Assembly: GCF_900102055.1 (NCBI RefSeq)
Contig: NZ_FNBA01000004.1
Location: 124,001-188,000 of the forward strand
DNA from: Ulvibacter litoralis
Lineage (GTDB): Bacteria; Bacteroidota; Bacteroidia; Flavobacteriales; Flavobacteriaceae
Length of the DNA stretch: 64,000 nt
Direction of reading: 5' to 3'
The notes under the pieces were generated by a model. It was not told the DNA's origin. It saw only the letters and a program-made list of their open reading frames with translations, and did no database searches. The position numbers and the translations under genes are program-made. Position 1 is the first letter of the stretch; each line of letters begins with the position of its first letter. Shown piece after piece: positions 35,606-44,675 of this stretch.

Positions 35606-36253
35606 TTATTTTTCTTTCGCTGTGGTAATGAGAAATTCTTTATTTACTTCGTGAACCCCTTTAAACACATGTACTTCAAGTCTTTCTCCAAACAGATTAC
35701 TTCCTTTAAGCTCTTCTTCGGTTTTCCTAGCTTCTGTAATGTATGGATCGTTGTCGCCATACAAATAAGTAACTTTTGTAGTAGGGCTCATGAATGTAAA
35801 GTCTTCAGGTTGTAATTCCTTCGGAATTCCTCCAGAATGAAGAATTAAGTGGTTGCATTTAATTTTGCGGCTTGCGACCCATCGTGTTGCAATTGAAACA
35901 CCTTGCGAATAACCAAGTACAATAAAATTAGGAAGTGTGTTGGGTTTTTCTGCGTCAAACACAGCGTCTATGTAATTTAATACGTTTTCAATTTCAAGAG
36001 TTGTATTTTCTCGTGTAAGCCAAGAAGCACCTACGTGGCGAAACTTTTTATCCTGGTAATATTTAGCGGGAGCTTGTGGTGCAATGATGAAATTTTCAGT
36101 AGGATTTAATTCTGAAAAATAGTTGATAAAGTATTTACTTAAATACCCGAGACCGTGAAAAACAAGCCAAATATGTTTTGTTTCTGAAGTAATCGTATTA
36201 AGCGTTGAATATGTGTTTGTAGTTGAGTAAGAAACTTGTTTTTGAGGTGTCAT
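35606..36253 (-). CDS. Cytoplasmic alpha/beta hydrolase (phospholipase/carboxylesterase family)
   Basis: A 215-aa alpha/beta hydrolase without a signal peptide. 'IWLVFHGLGYLSKYF' gives the HG oxyanion motif, 'IVLGYSQGVSIATRWVASR' the nucleophile Ser (GYSQG), 'YGDNDPYITE' the Asp, and 'VFKGVHEVNKEF' the His. Length fits the phospholipase/carboxylesterase (YpfH/Abhydrolase_2) family. It diverges from the thioesterase gene at 36296. Substrate unknown. Confidence 0.88.
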   Translation of the reverse strand: MTPQKQVSYSTTNTYSTLNTITSETKHIWLVFHGLGYLSKYFINYFSELNPTENFIIAPQAPAKYYQDKKFRHVGASWLTRENTTLEIENVLNYIDAVFDAEKPNTLPNFIVLGYSQGVSIATRWVASRKIKCNHLILHSGGIPKELQPEDFTFMSPTTKVTYLYGDNDPYITEARKTEEELKGSNLFGERLEVHVFKGVHEVNKEFLITTAKEK

Positions 36254-36295
36254 TTATTGGTGCATTTTGTACTTTAGCAAAAGTAAAACATTCCT

Positions 36296-36715
36296 ATGAA
36301 GTACACTAAAGAAGAAATTTTAGCCAAATGTAACGATATGTGTAAAAACACACTAATGGAAACGCTCTCCATTGAATTTATATCGGTTACCGACGATACT
36401 TTAGTCGCTAAAATGCCTGTAACCCCTCGTGTGCATCAACCCGACGGTGTGTTGCATGGAGGCGCTTCTGTGGCTTTAGCAGAAAGTATTGGAAGTGCTG
36501 CGGCATTCATTTTTTTAGATACCGAAAAAGCAATGATTCGAGGTATTGAAATTGCGGCTAATCATGTTAAAAGCATTCGAGATGGATTTGTATATGCAAC
36601 CGCTAAAATTGTACACAAAGGTAGAACGACTCAATTGTGGCAAATTCGAATTACAAATGAAGCAGACGAATTAATCTCGTTAGTAAAACTAACTACATTA
36701 ACTTTATATAAATAG
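36296..36715 (+). CDS. Hotdog-fold thioesterase, probable DHNA-CoA hydrolase
   Basis: A 139-aa PaaI/YdiI-type hotdog protein. The family motif 'HQPDGVLHGGASVALAESIGSAAA' (HGG loop with the acidic catalytic residue, given here as HGGASVALAESIGS) lies at about 56-72, and 'AANHVKSIRDGFVYATAKIVHKG' follows. It precedes menF by 6 nt and then menD, so hydrolysis of 1,4-dihydroxy-2-naphthoyl-CoA in menaquinone synthesis (MenI role) is likely. That role rests on gene context; the fold itself is clear. Confidence 0.85.
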   Translation: MKYTKEEILAKCNDMCKNTLMETLSIEFISVTDDTLVAKMPVTPRVHQPDGVLHGGASVALAESIGSAAAFIFLDTEKAMIRGIEIAANHVKSIRDGFVYATAKIVHKGRTTQLWQIRITNEADELISLVKLTTLTLYK

Positions 36716-36721
36716 TTTCGT

Positions 36722-37789
36722 ATGGAGTATTCAGCGATGTTAGAAAAAATAAAAAGTCAGTACGATTCTAAAATCCCCTTTTCAATATATAGTCTTCCCG
36801 ATAGCGATACTATTACGTGTTATTTTCAGATTAAAAACGAAATAATGGAAGGAAATTGTTTTTTAGAACAAGATATGCTATTCGCCCCTTTCGATTCTGA
36901 AAAACCTTTGTATTGTATTCCAGCAAATAAAGCAGAAGTTGTATCGATTCCCTTTCCGAAGAATAGTATCACGCAACAAGAAGTCTCTATTGATGAAAAA
37001 GAAGAGGATTTAATAAAACATCTAAAGTTAGTTAAAGCAGCAAGAGACGCTATCAAGAACAAAAAAGCGAATAAAATAGTTGTTTCGCGCAAGAAAGATA
37101 TTGTTATACAGCCGTTAGATTTTTCAATCTTACTAAATCGATTATTCAATTTATTTTCAAATACGTATCGTTATCTTTGGTACCACCCCGATACAGGACT
37201 CTGGTGTGGTGCAACGCCCGAAACCTTAGTGAAAACTGAAGGACTTTCATTTACAACAATGGCACTTGCAGGCACGCAAAAAGTAAATAGTAAACGTCCG
37301 CCAGATTGGACAAGTAAAGAGATTACAGAACAGCAATATGTGACCGATGCGATAACAACTAGTTTGCAACGCGTGACTTCTGTTGTCAAAATTTCGAAAA
37401 CGTACACACAGTTAGCAGGCTCGTTAGCGCATTTACGCACCGATATTTCTGGAGTTTTAAAAAATGGAAAAGCGACTCTAGCTACTATTTCTAATGCACT
37501 ACATCCTACACCCGCAGTTTGTGGAACCCCTACAAAATTTGCGAAATCATTTATTGCGTTTAATGAAGGCTATGACCGAGAATTTTATACCGGTTTCACA
37601 GGACCTATTAATCCTGGAAGTGGTGATTCGCAGTTGTTTGTGAATTTACGCTGTTTAAAAATTGAAGAGACAACAGCGACATTGTACGTTGGTGGTGGAA
37701 TCACAATTGATTCGGAGCCTGAAAAAGAATGGGAAGAAACCAAAAATAAAATGCAAACAATGCTACAAGTACTGCAACCATTTCTTTAA
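36722..37789 (+). CDS. menF: Isochorismate synthase
   Basis: Converts chorismate to isochorismate, the entry to menaquinone. 355 aa with a chorismate-binding domain (about 90-352): 'ANKIVVSRKKDI', 'WCGATPETLVKTEG', 'TMALAGTQKV' (GT/AGT region), 'LHPTPAVCGTP', 'YDREFYTGFTGPI' and 'LYVGGGITIDSEPEKEWEET'. These include the acidic Mg ligands. Its place directly before menD and after a DHNA-CoA-type thioesterase supports menaquinone over siderophore use. Confidence 0.93.
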   Translation: MEYSAMLEKIKSQYDSKIPFSIYSLPDSDTITCYFQIKNEIMEGNCFLEQDMLFAPFDSEKPLYCIPANKAEVVSIPFPKNSITQQEVSIDEKEEDLIKHLKLVKAARDAIKNKKANKIVVSRKKDIVIQPLDFSILLNRLFNLFSNTYRYLWYHPDTGLWCGATPETLVKTEGLSFTTMALAGTQKVNSKRPPDWTSKEITEQQYVTDAITTSLQRVTSVVKISKTYTQLAGSLAHLRTDISGVLKNGKATLATISNALHPTPAVCGTPTKFAKSFIAFNEGYDREFYTGFTGPINPGSGDSQLFVNLRCLKIEETTATLYVGGGITIDSEPEKEWEETKNKMQTMLQVLQPFL

Positions 37790-37806
37790 TTATAGCACAC
37801 TATTTG

Positions 37807-37814
37807 TACCTTTG
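37807..37814 (+). promoter_or_regulatory. -7 box 6 nt before menD
   Basis: TACCTTTG fits TAnnTTTG and is separated from the menD ATG at 37821 by 6 nt, so a transcript from here would be leaderless or nearly so. menD lies 31 nt after menF and may also be read through from upstream. Confidence 0.5.
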
Positions 37815-37820
37815 TAGCTA

Positions 37821-39485
37821 ATGAAGTTTTCAAGTAAAATTCTTTCGCAAACAATTACACAATTATGCTTGTCTAGCAAAATTGACCATATTGTTATTTC
37901 TCCTGGATCTCGTAATGCGCCTTTAACAATAGGGTTTACAGAGCATCCAGATTTTCATAGTTTTAGTATTGTAGACGAACGTTGTGCGGCTTTTTTTGCA
38001 CTAGGCTTGGCGCAACAGCTTCAGAAACCTGTGGCATTAGTATGTACTTCAGGTTCGGCATTACTTAATTACTTTCCTGCAGTTTCCGAAGCGTTTTATA
38101 GCGATATTCCTTTAGTAGTCATTTCAGCCGATAGACCTGAACATTTACAAGAAATTGGAGATGGCCAAACCATACAACAACAAGACGTTTATGGAAAACA
38201 TAGTTTGTACAATGCCAACTGTATAGAAGGAGCAGAACATCAAGCGAGCAATGAAAACATTATTAGAAAAGCGTTAACAGTTGCGTATGAGCAGCAAGGG
38301 CCTGTACACATTAATGTGCCTTTTTCGGAACCTCTTTACAATAAAGTAGATGTTTTAGAAGTGCAACCAGAAAAGATTGATATGTCTTTTTCTTCGGAAG
38401 GGATTATAGATGATTTAACGCCGTACGTTCAACAATGGAATGCTAGTAAGCGGAAGCTCATTTTAGTAGGTGTTTTACCTCCAAATAGTATTGAACAACG
38501 GTTTATAGATCAACTGGCAACAGATGAAAGTGTTATGATACTAACTGAAACAACTTCAAACTTGCATCATGACCATATGTTTCCAGCGATAGATCAATTA
38601 ATTGCTCCTTTAGATGCAACTGGATTCAAAGCCTTGCAACCGGAGATTCTGTTAAGCTTTGGAGGTATGGTTATTTCAAAAAAAATAAAAGCCTTTTTAC
38701 GAGAATATCAACCTAAAGCCCATTGGCATGTACACTCCAAAAAAGCATACGATACTTATTTTTGTTTAAGCCATCATTTTAAGGTGACTCCAAATACTTT
38801 TTTAGCGAAATTTTTACCGAAAACAGCTTCTGTTTCTTCTAGTTATGCAAAAGATTGGGAATTGGTGAAGGAGCATCGATTGGCAAAACATGAAGAATAT
38901 GTTTCAGAAATAGCATACTCCGACTTTAAAGTGTTTTCAGAAATTGTTGAAACACTTCCGAAGCCATTACAATTGCAATTAAGCAACAGTGCGACGATTC
39001 GCTATTTACAACTATTTGAATTGGATGCTTCTATAGAAGTGTTTTGCAACCGTGGTACTAGCGGAATTGATGGGAGCATGAGCACTGCAATAGGCGCGGC
39101 GTATGTGTCAAACTTACCAACGGTTTTTATAACGGGCGACCTTAGCTTTTTGTACGATAGCAATGCCTTGTGGAATAATTACATTCCTGCGAACTTCAAA
39201 ATTATTGTGATTAATAATGCGGGTGGCGGTATTTTTAGAATTTTACCTGGCGAAAAGAATACAGAGAAATTTGATAGGTTTTTTGAAACAAAACATTCGT
39301 TAACCGCACGTCAACTTTCAGAAATGTACGGGTTAGATTATGCTTCCGTGACAGGTGAAGCTTCTTTACAGCAATCGTTACAGCAATTTTATAGTCCTTC
39401 CGAAGGACCAAAATTATTGGAGATTTTTACACCTTCCAAAGTAAATGATCAAATCCTAATCAACTATTTTAAATTTATAAAGTAG
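37821..39485 (+). CDS. menD: SEPHCHC synthase
   Basis: Thiamine-diphosphate enzyme joining isochorismate and 2-oxoglutarate in menaquinone synthesis. 554 aa, full length. The N-terminal Pyr domain has 'HIVISPGSRNAPLTIGFTEH' and 'DERCAAFFALGLA'. The C-terminal PP domain has 'GTSGIDGSMSTAIGAAY' and the cofactor motif 'ITGDLSFLYDSNALWN', ending 'VINNAGGGIFRILPG'. These are the standard MenD signatures. Confidence 0.96.
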   Translation: MKFSSKILSQTITQLCLSSKIDHIVISPGSRNAPLTIGFTEHPDFHSFSIVDERCAAFFALGLAQQLQKPVALVCTSGSALLNYFPAVSEAFYSDIPLVVISADRPEHLQEIGDGQTIQQQDVYGKHSLYNANCIEGAEHQASNENIIRKALTVAYEQQGPVHINVPFSEPLYNKVDVLEVQPEKIDMSFSSEGIIDDLTPYVQQWNASKRKLILVGVLPPNSIEQRFIDQLATDESVMILTETTSNLHHDHMFPAIDQLIAPLDATGFKALQPEILLSFGGMVISKKIKAFLREYQPKAHWHVHSKKAYDTYFCLSHHFKVTPNTFLAKFLPKTASVSSSYAKDWELVKEHRLAKHEEYVSEIAYSDFKVFSEIVETLPKPLQLQLSNSATIRYLQLFELDASIEVFCNRGTSGIDGSMSTAIGAAYVSNLPTVFITGDLSFLYDSNALWNNYIPANFKIIVINNAGGGIFRILPGEKNTEKFDRFFETKHSLTARQLSEMYGLDYASVTGEASLQQSLQQFYSPSEGPKLLEIFTPSKVNDQILINYFKFIK

Positions 39486-39487
39486 TT

Positions 39488-39895
39488 TTAAGATTCTAAA
39501 AGCGTCGTTGCCCACTTTCTAGCAATCTCTAAGTCGGTGAAAATTTTAAAAGGTTTTTTGAAAAATATCTTTTCTAATTTGGCAGATTGTATGCCGTTTG
39601 GATTTGTATTTACAACAGCAATTCCCTTAAGTGTCGGTATTTTTTCAAGAATTTTATAATCAGTAGGATCTACCGAATACGAATTAATTCTGTGAGAGAT
39701 ATAAACAACGGGTCTTGTACCCATTATTTGTGATAACTTTAAAAGAGTGGGAAGCCCCGTTTTAAAAGAGATAAAAGTATCCTCCTTAGCTTCTAGCATT
39801 AAGATTCCTCCTGTAATATAAAAAGTACCTAGGTCCGTTTCTAGGGTCGTGGTAGTCTTTTTATCATTAAGTTGGTCAGGGGTAGTATTTGTCAT
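39488..39895 (-). CDS. Small STAS/SpoIIAA-like protein
   Basis: A 135-aa soluble protein with 'TFYITGGILMLEAKEDTFIS', 'RPVVYISHRINSYSVDPTDY' and 'LKGIAVVNTNPNGIQSAKLE'. This alternating strand-helix pattern, and the ending 'FKIFTDLEIARKWATTLL', recall the SpoIIAA-like STAS fold seen in many Flavobacteriaceae proteins of this size. It is convergent with menD (2 nt between stops). Function unknown. Moderately sure of the fold and sure that it is a gene. Confidence 0.75.
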   Translation of the reverse strand: MTNTTPDQLNDKKTTTTLETDLGTFYITGGILMLEAKEDTFISFKTGLPTLLKLSQIMGTRPVVYISHRINSYSVDPTDYKILEKIPTLKGIAVVNTNPNGIQSAKLEKIFFKKPFKIFTDLEIARKWATTLLES

Positions 39896-40068
39896 AATGC
39901 TGGGGATGTAAGAATATTCTTCATAAAAATATGAAATATTACTTTAAATTAAAAATTATTCGACAAAACGCATGGAAAAAAAAGCTGTTTTGTAAATGTC
40001 CAGAATTCTATGCGCTACGCCCTTTCTTTTGATACGTATATTTAGTATTATTTTTACGTCGGAAAGTG

Positions 40069-40076
40069 TATCTTTG
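40069..40076 (+). promoter_or_regulatory. -7 box 4 nt before cvfB
   Basis: TATCTTTG is followed by only 4 nt before the ATG at 40081. The box overlaps the alternative GTG start at 40066, which argues for the ATG and for a leaderless mRNA. Confidence 0.55.
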
Positions 40077-40080
40077 CAGT

Positions 40081-40920
40081 ATGATAAAAATTGGTGAATA
40101 TAATACGCTTACAATACTTCGAGAGACCGATCCAGGCCTGTATTTAGGTGATGACGAAGAGAATGTCGTTTTGCTTCCGCACAAGTACAAACCTGAACAT
40201 TTTGAGATTGATGACGAAATAGAAGTATTTGTGTATTTAGATAATGAAGAGCGTCCTATTGCTACAACATTAGAACCTTTTTTACAACTGAATACTTTTG
40301 GCTATTTGTATTGTAGTGATGTTACCAAATACGGAGCTTTCATGGATTGGGGCTTAGAAAAGCAATTATTTGTTCCTTTTAAAGAACAAGCAAGACCTAT
40401 GAAGGCAGGAAGTTGGTATATTGTCTATTTATATATTGACGAACTTACACAACGTTTGGTAGGTTCTAGTAAAACCAATCGTTTTGTTCAAAATGACAAT
40501 CTTACAGTTTCTGCTTTTGAAGAAGTAAATATCTTGGTAACGCACCTTACTGAAAAAGGGGCCAATGTGATTGTAAATGGTGTTCACAAAGGACTAATTT
40601 ACATAGAAGATATTTTTGAAGACATTCGTACTGGCGATAGAACCAAAGCGTATGTAAAGAAGATTAGAGACGATAATAAAATTGATATTGTACTTCAAAC
40701 TCCTGGTTATAGAAGTATTGAGCCCAATGCAAACTTTATATTAGAAGAGTTGCAGGCCGCTGGAGGATTTCTTCCTTTTCACGATAAAACCGATCCCGAA
40801 ACCATTAAAAATGAATTAGGGATGAGTAAAAAGAGTTTTAAAAAGGCGATAGGGACTCTTTACAGAGACAAGCAAATTATTCTGAAAGAGGACGGTATCG
40901 AGATGGTTGTAGCAGAGTAA
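40081..40920 (+). CDS. cvfB: S1-domain RNA-binding protein (CvfB family)
   Basis: A 279-aa protein of the CvfB family, multi-S1 RNA-binding regulators. It opens 'MIKIGEYNTLTILRETDPGL', and S1-type barrels follow ('GYLYCSDVTKYGAFMDWGLE' near 80-100; 'GANVIVNGVHKGLIYIEDIF' near 160-180). A C-terminal winged helix closes it ('DKTDPETIKNELGMSKKSF'). Length and order are as in CvfB. The ATG was preferred to the GTG 15 nt upstream because homologues start here and the promoter box overlaps the GTG. Confidence 0.9.
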   Translation: MIKIGEYNTLTILRETDPGLYLGDDEENVVLLPHKYKPEHFEIDDEIEVFVYLDNEERPIATTLEPFLQLNTFGYLYCSDVTKYGAFMDWGLEKQLFVPFKEQARPMKAGSWYIVYLYIDELTQRLVGSSKTNRFVQNDNLTVSAFEEVNILVTHLTEKGANVIVNGVHKGLIYIEDIFEDIRTGDRTKAYVKKIRDDNKIDIVLQTPGYRSIEPNANFILEELQAAGGFLPFHDKTDPETIKNELGMSKKSFKKAIGTLYRDKQIILKEDGIEMVVAE

Positions 40921-40957
40921 GCTATGTATCCTTAAAAATTTAAGTTCATTACAAATT

Positions 40958-41446
40958 CTAATACCCTCTTCGGAAGCGGTACGGAGCACAGCGTGGACAA
41001 ATTCCAAAAGGAGGGCACGGATCTAAAATATCCAAACCTCGTACCTCAGAATAAACTGTATTCTTCACTTTTGATGACGCATCTGAAGTATACCCACTAA
41101 AACCAAATCTATTGGAGTCAACGGGTGCGATACTTAATGTTTTGTCTAAATAATTAGTACTTACCGTTACCGCATCCATCATATTCACAGGCTCCCAATA
41201 ATTGGTAGCGCTTATTTTAATAGCATTTAATGTCGCAGCAAAAGTTGGAGTATTTTCTAATGTGAAGGTGCCAGCTTTTTCTGAAGGTGATCTTTTAACT
41301 TGAAAATCTTCATTGATTTGTGGAACATCAGGTAATGAAGTGGCGTTAATTGTAAAATAACGTGTATCAAAATCGAATTGCGCACTCGCTAAAAGTGGCA
41401 ACAAAAAAACTACAATACAGATTATTTTTTTCATCTCCCTATTCAT
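40958..41446 (-). CDS. Exported hypothetical protein with Cys-rich tail
   Basis: A 162-aa exported protein: signal peptide (ending LASAQ) and a body without a domain I know. The C-terminal tail 'PCPPFGICPRCAPYRFRRGY' has four Cys and several Arg. An internal ATG at 41434 (MKKIICIV) gives a more standard signal peptide and may be the true start. It lies 24 nt after the papain-like peptidase on the same strand, so the two may be co-expressed and the product could be a partner or substrate. Function unknown. Confidence 0.65.
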   Translation of the reverse strand: MNREMKKIICIVVFLLPLLASAQFDFDTRYFTINATSLPDVPQINEDFQVKRSPSEKAGTFTLENTPTFAATLNAIKISATNYWEPVNMMDAVTVSTNYLDKTLSIAPVDSNRFGFSGYTSDASSKVKNTVYSEVRGLDILDPCPPFGICPRCAPYRFRRGY

Positions 41447-41470
41447 AACAAGAATTACACCAAAGATAGA

Positions 41471-42592
41471 TTACAACTTTAATTTTTTAGCAATATTTTT
41501 TGGGATTGCATCTTTGTGTACCATAATGCTTATTGCTTTTAAACGCATATAGGCTTCACTAAAATAAACATAACCGTCATTTGCGATTTTTGTATCATCG
41601 GTTCCCCAGCTATTTTTTACTTTATAATAAGTCGTTCCTTTCTGATCTTTCAGCATTCCCGTAATATGCATTAAGTGATCGTCGGTGGTATCGTAGTTTT
41701 CAAATTCATCTTGGCGGTATTCTTGGGTCACAACCATTTCAGGATAGATTCCCTGTAACGCTTTAATGTTATTTTCTGAATCTTTCGGAACGACAGCTAC
41801 ACCATCTTTTGCAGAGAATGTACGTTCACTTACATCGCAATCCAATTCTACCGTAAATCCTTTCTGAAGGGCATTGTTAATTGTTTCCATCATTTCGTCT
41901 AAAGGGACATTATGCATGCTTCCATTGCTCCAGTTGTCGGGAATATTTAAGATAAAAGAACTGTAAAAAGGAGCTTGTGTAAACGAAGTGATAGTTTCAT
42001 AAGCATCGGGATTAATTTTTGTCATTTCTCTAAATGAAGCAGGTGTGTATTGTTTTCCTTCGAACATAAATTGAGTCGTATTTTTCCCTAAATACACATC
42101 AAGTACAGCATCTACTGCCTTTGTCCAATTTTTACTAAGCTTTCGTCCAGGATTGTCAACATAGGTTTTAACCATGGCTTCTAATACGGCAACCATCTCA
42201 GCGTGGTTGTGATTTGTTTCTGAAGCAAATAAGCCGCTAAAGGCTTCTTGAGGAACCAATCCATACTCGCGTACCGAATTTAATACATCGTGTGCTAGAC
42301 CTCCTTCACTAAATTGTGCTTTTCCTTGACGCATGACAAAGTTTTCTGCTTTTTTTGGGTAGGTATTACGAACGGTGTACATTTCAGAAAGATCAATGTT
42401 TTTTCCTGTCAGTCGAATAATTTCAGATTCTAAGAAGGAAGAGGTAGAAAAACTCCAACAGGTTCCTGTGCGTCCCTGACTTATGACTGGAGTTGTTTCA
42501 AGATCAATTTGTTCTGTAAAAACATAGGCTTCTTGAGCACGTACAGCGTTAAGTGTAAAAAGGATTCCGAAGAAAAAAAACAAGTACTTCAT
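41471..42592 (-). CDS. Exported C1 (papain/bleomycin-hydrolase-like) peptidase
   Basis: A 373-aa cysteine peptidase with a signal peptide (1-19, ending VRAQ). The active site is visible: Cys45 in 'ISQGRTGTCWSFSTSSFLES', His in 'TDDHLMHITG' (about 316) and Asn in 'KVKNSWGTD' (about 333). Spacing fits the C1B bleomycin hydrolase group, where a long insert lies between Cys and His. The export signal points to a periplasmic or surface enzyme, unlike the cytoplasmic bleomycin hydrolases. Divergent from menB. Confidence 0.9.
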   Translation of the reverse strand: MKYLFFFFGILFTLNAVRAQEAYVFTEQIDLETTPVISQGRTGTCWSFSTSSFLESEIIRLTGKNIDLSEMYTVRNTYPKKAENFVMRQGKAQFSEGGLAHDVLNSVREYGLVPQEAFSGLFASETNHNHAEMVAVLEAMVKTYVDNPGRKLSKNWTKAVDAVLDVYLGKNTTQFMFEGKQYTPASFREMTKINPDAYETITSFTQAPFYSSFILNIPDNWSNGSMHNVPLDEMMETINNALQKGFTVELDCDVSERTFSAKDGVAVVPKDSENNIKALQGIYPEMVVTQEYRQDEFENYDTTDDHLMHITGMLKDQKGTTYYKVKNSWGTDDTKIANDGYVYFSEAYMRLKAISIMVHKDAIPKNIAKKLKL

Positions 42593-42635
42593 TCTATAAA
42601 AGGTGTTATTTCTGGCGCAAGACTACTGTTCTGGT

Positions 42636-42664
42636 TTGCGAGCCAAGATTAATTTATATCTTTG
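42636..42664 (+). promoter_or_regulatory. menB promoter
   Basis: TTG at 42636-42638, an 18-nt spacer and TATCTTTG at 42657-42664. This leaves a leader of about 13 nt before the ATG at 42682, in contrast to the leaderless pattern of menD. Confidence 0.6.
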
Positions 42665-42681
42665 ATGTAAATTTAATAAAT

Positions 42682-43521
42682 ATGAGTACACCTAATTGGA
42701 AAACTGTAAAAGAATATACAGATATTACCTATAAAAAATGTGATGGCGTTGCGCGTATCGCATTTAACCGTCCAGATGTTCGGAATGCCTTTAGGCCCAA
42801 AACAACCGCAGAGCTACTAGATGCGTTTCACGATGCGCAAGAAGATACAAGCGTTGGAGTTGTTTTGCTATCGGCTGAAGGACCTTCTTCAAAAGATGGT
42901 GTGTATAGTTTTTGTAGTGGTGGAGACCAAAAGGCGAGAGGGCATCAAGGATATGTTGGTGAAGATGGATACCATCGTTTAAACATATTAGATGTGCAAC
43001 GATTAATTCGTTTTATGCCTAAAGCAGTTATTTGTGTGGTTCCTGGCTGGGCCGTAGGTGGCGGACATAGTTTACATGTTGTTTGTGATCTAACCTTGGC
43101 AAGTAAAGAGCATGCTATTTTTAAGCAAACAGATGCCGATGTTACTAGCTTTGATGGAGGATATGGAAGTGCGTATTTAGCAAAAATGGTAGGGCAGAAG
43201 AAGGCGCGTGAAATCTTTTTCCTCGGAAGAAATTACAACGCACAAGAAGCTTACGAGATGGGAATGGTAAACGCGGTGATACCTCATGATGAATTAGAAA
43301 GTACTGCTTTTGAATGGGCACAAGAAATATTAGCAAAATCACCAACGTCAATTAAAATGCTAAAATTTGCAATGAACCTTACGGATGATGGTATGGTTGG
43401 ACAACAAGTTTTTGCAGGTGAAGCAACACGTTTGGCTTATATGACAGATGAAGCCAAAGAAGGTCGCGATGCTTTCTTAGAAAAAAGAAAACCAAATTTC
43501 GACAAAAAATGGCTGCCATAA
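42682..43521 (+). CDS. menB: 1,4-dihydroxy-2-naphthoyl-CoA synthase
   Basis: Crotonase-fold enzyme closing the naphthoquinol ring in menaquinone synthesis. 279 aa. Motifs are 'VARIAFNRPDVRNAFRPKT', 'YSFCSGGDQKARG' (the SGGDQ signature separating MenB from other crotonases), 'VVPGWAVGGGHSLHVVCDLT' and 'DADVTSFDGGYGSAYLA' (active-site Asp/Tyr region). The ending 'EKRKPNFDKKWLP' is conserved. It completes a nearby menF-menD-thioesterase group. Confidence 0.96.
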   Translation: MSTPNWKTVKEYTDITYKKCDGVARIAFNRPDVRNAFRPKTTAELLDAFHDAQEDTSVGVVLLSAEGPSSKDGVYSFCSGGDQKARGHQGYVGEDGYHRLNILDVQRLIRFMPKAVICVVPGWAVGGGHSLHVVCDLTLASKEHAIFKQTDADVTSFDGGYGSAYLAKMVGQKKAREIFFLGRNYNAQEAYEMGMVNAVIPHDELESTAFEWAQEILAKSPTSIKMLKFAMNLTDDGMVGQQVFAGEATRLAYMTDEAKEGRDAFLEKRKPNFDKKWLP

Positions 43522-43630
43522 AGAACTATTTATGAGTGGTTGTATACACTAAATATTTAGGTAAGAAAAAGCCTACTTTTAAGTATTTTTATTAAATTCG
43601 CACGCTACTCATTAACCCCCAAATGATACG

Positions 43631-44557
43631 TTGAATAAACTCGTTATTATATCTATTTCTTATACGCTATTAATTGTGTATGCTTTGGGGTATCTTTCAA
43701 TAGCGTTTTTTGGAAATTATGGTTGGTTGCTATTTTTATTAGCTCCCTTTTTATTAGGTTTTGCTCCTTCTTTTGTAATATCTAATATAGAACCTGTTTC
43801 TAAAAAAAAGTCTTATGTTTTAGGGTTTACTTCTCTTTTTTTAGCTTGTTTGGGGCTTGTTGTTCTAGGTGTTGAAGGTTTAATATGTATTTTAATGGCT
43901 TCACCACTTTTTATAGCTGCAACTTTTCTAGGGATTCTTTTGGTGGATCGCATTAATATTCAAAAAATTAACAATCCTAGAATCATTTTATTAATTATAC
44001 TAGCATATATTCTTTCTTTTTTCACACTTGATTACGTAAATGATACCAACCAATTAATACCTATAACCTCTAGCATTGTTATAGATAAACCAATTGAAAC
44101 TATTTGGGAAGTAACAACCAATAATATAGAGATTTCTAAACCCGATTTATTTTTAGATAAATTTGGAATAGGCTATCCTAAGTCAATTACCTTTTTTAAT
44201 AAAGGGGTGGGCGCTACTAGAGACTTTAATTTTTCTACGGGAAGTTATTTGCAATCTGTTACAGCATGGGATGCTCCTAATTTAATTTCTTTTGAAACAA
44301 AAAAGTCTCCTATGTAAATGATAGAGAATAACCCTTTTTGGGAAATTCATCCTATGCATTTAAATGGTTATTTCGTATCTGTACGAGGTGATGTAAAGCT
44401 TACTGAACTTTCAGAAAATAAAACAAAGGTCGAAAATATTACGTGGTATCGAATTCATATAACACCGATGTTTTATTGGAAATTCTGGGGAAATACAATT
44501 GTTAAAAGATTTCAAGATAGTTACCTTAAGTCGTTGAAAATTACTTCTGAAAAGTAA
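43631..44557 (+). pseudogene. SRPBCC membrane protein interrupted by an in-frame stop
   Basis: Two reading frames in the same phase are separated by one TAA (44315-44317): 228 codons ending 'ISFETKKSPM', then 79 codons from 44318 starting 'MIENNPFWEIHPMHLNGYF'. Joined, they give about 308 aa: four N-terminal membrane helices (about 5-130), then an SRPBCC/polyketide-cyclase domain ('SIVIDKPIETIWEVTTNN') whose C-terminal half lies after the stop. The only start is TTG at 43631, while an ATG 8 nt upstream is out of frame, hinting at a small deletion. Probably a young pseudogene; a sequencing error or stop readthrough is possible. Confidence 0.75.
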
Positions 44558-44630
44558 ACGGATATTTTAACAATTTCTTCTTCGTAATGTTTAAGTATTT
44601 AAAATTAATTATTTAATAGGTTCATAAAAA

Positions 44631-44656
44631 AAGCCACCTAGGTGAGTAGGTAGCTT
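44631..44656 (-). terminator. Terminator of the SDR gene
   Basis: Arms AAGCCACCTA (44631-44640) and TAGGTAGCTT (44647-44656) with one mismatch. On the minus strand they are followed by a T-run (44625-44630). It lies 20 nt beyond the stop of the gene at 44676. Confidence 0.8.
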
Positions 44657-44675
44657 GTAATTGTAGTATCTAAGT

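Noticed and set aside
40066-40080. GTG start for the CvfB-like gene
   Set aside because: The GTG lies next to and partly under the -7 box; the ATG at 40081 matches the family N-terminus.
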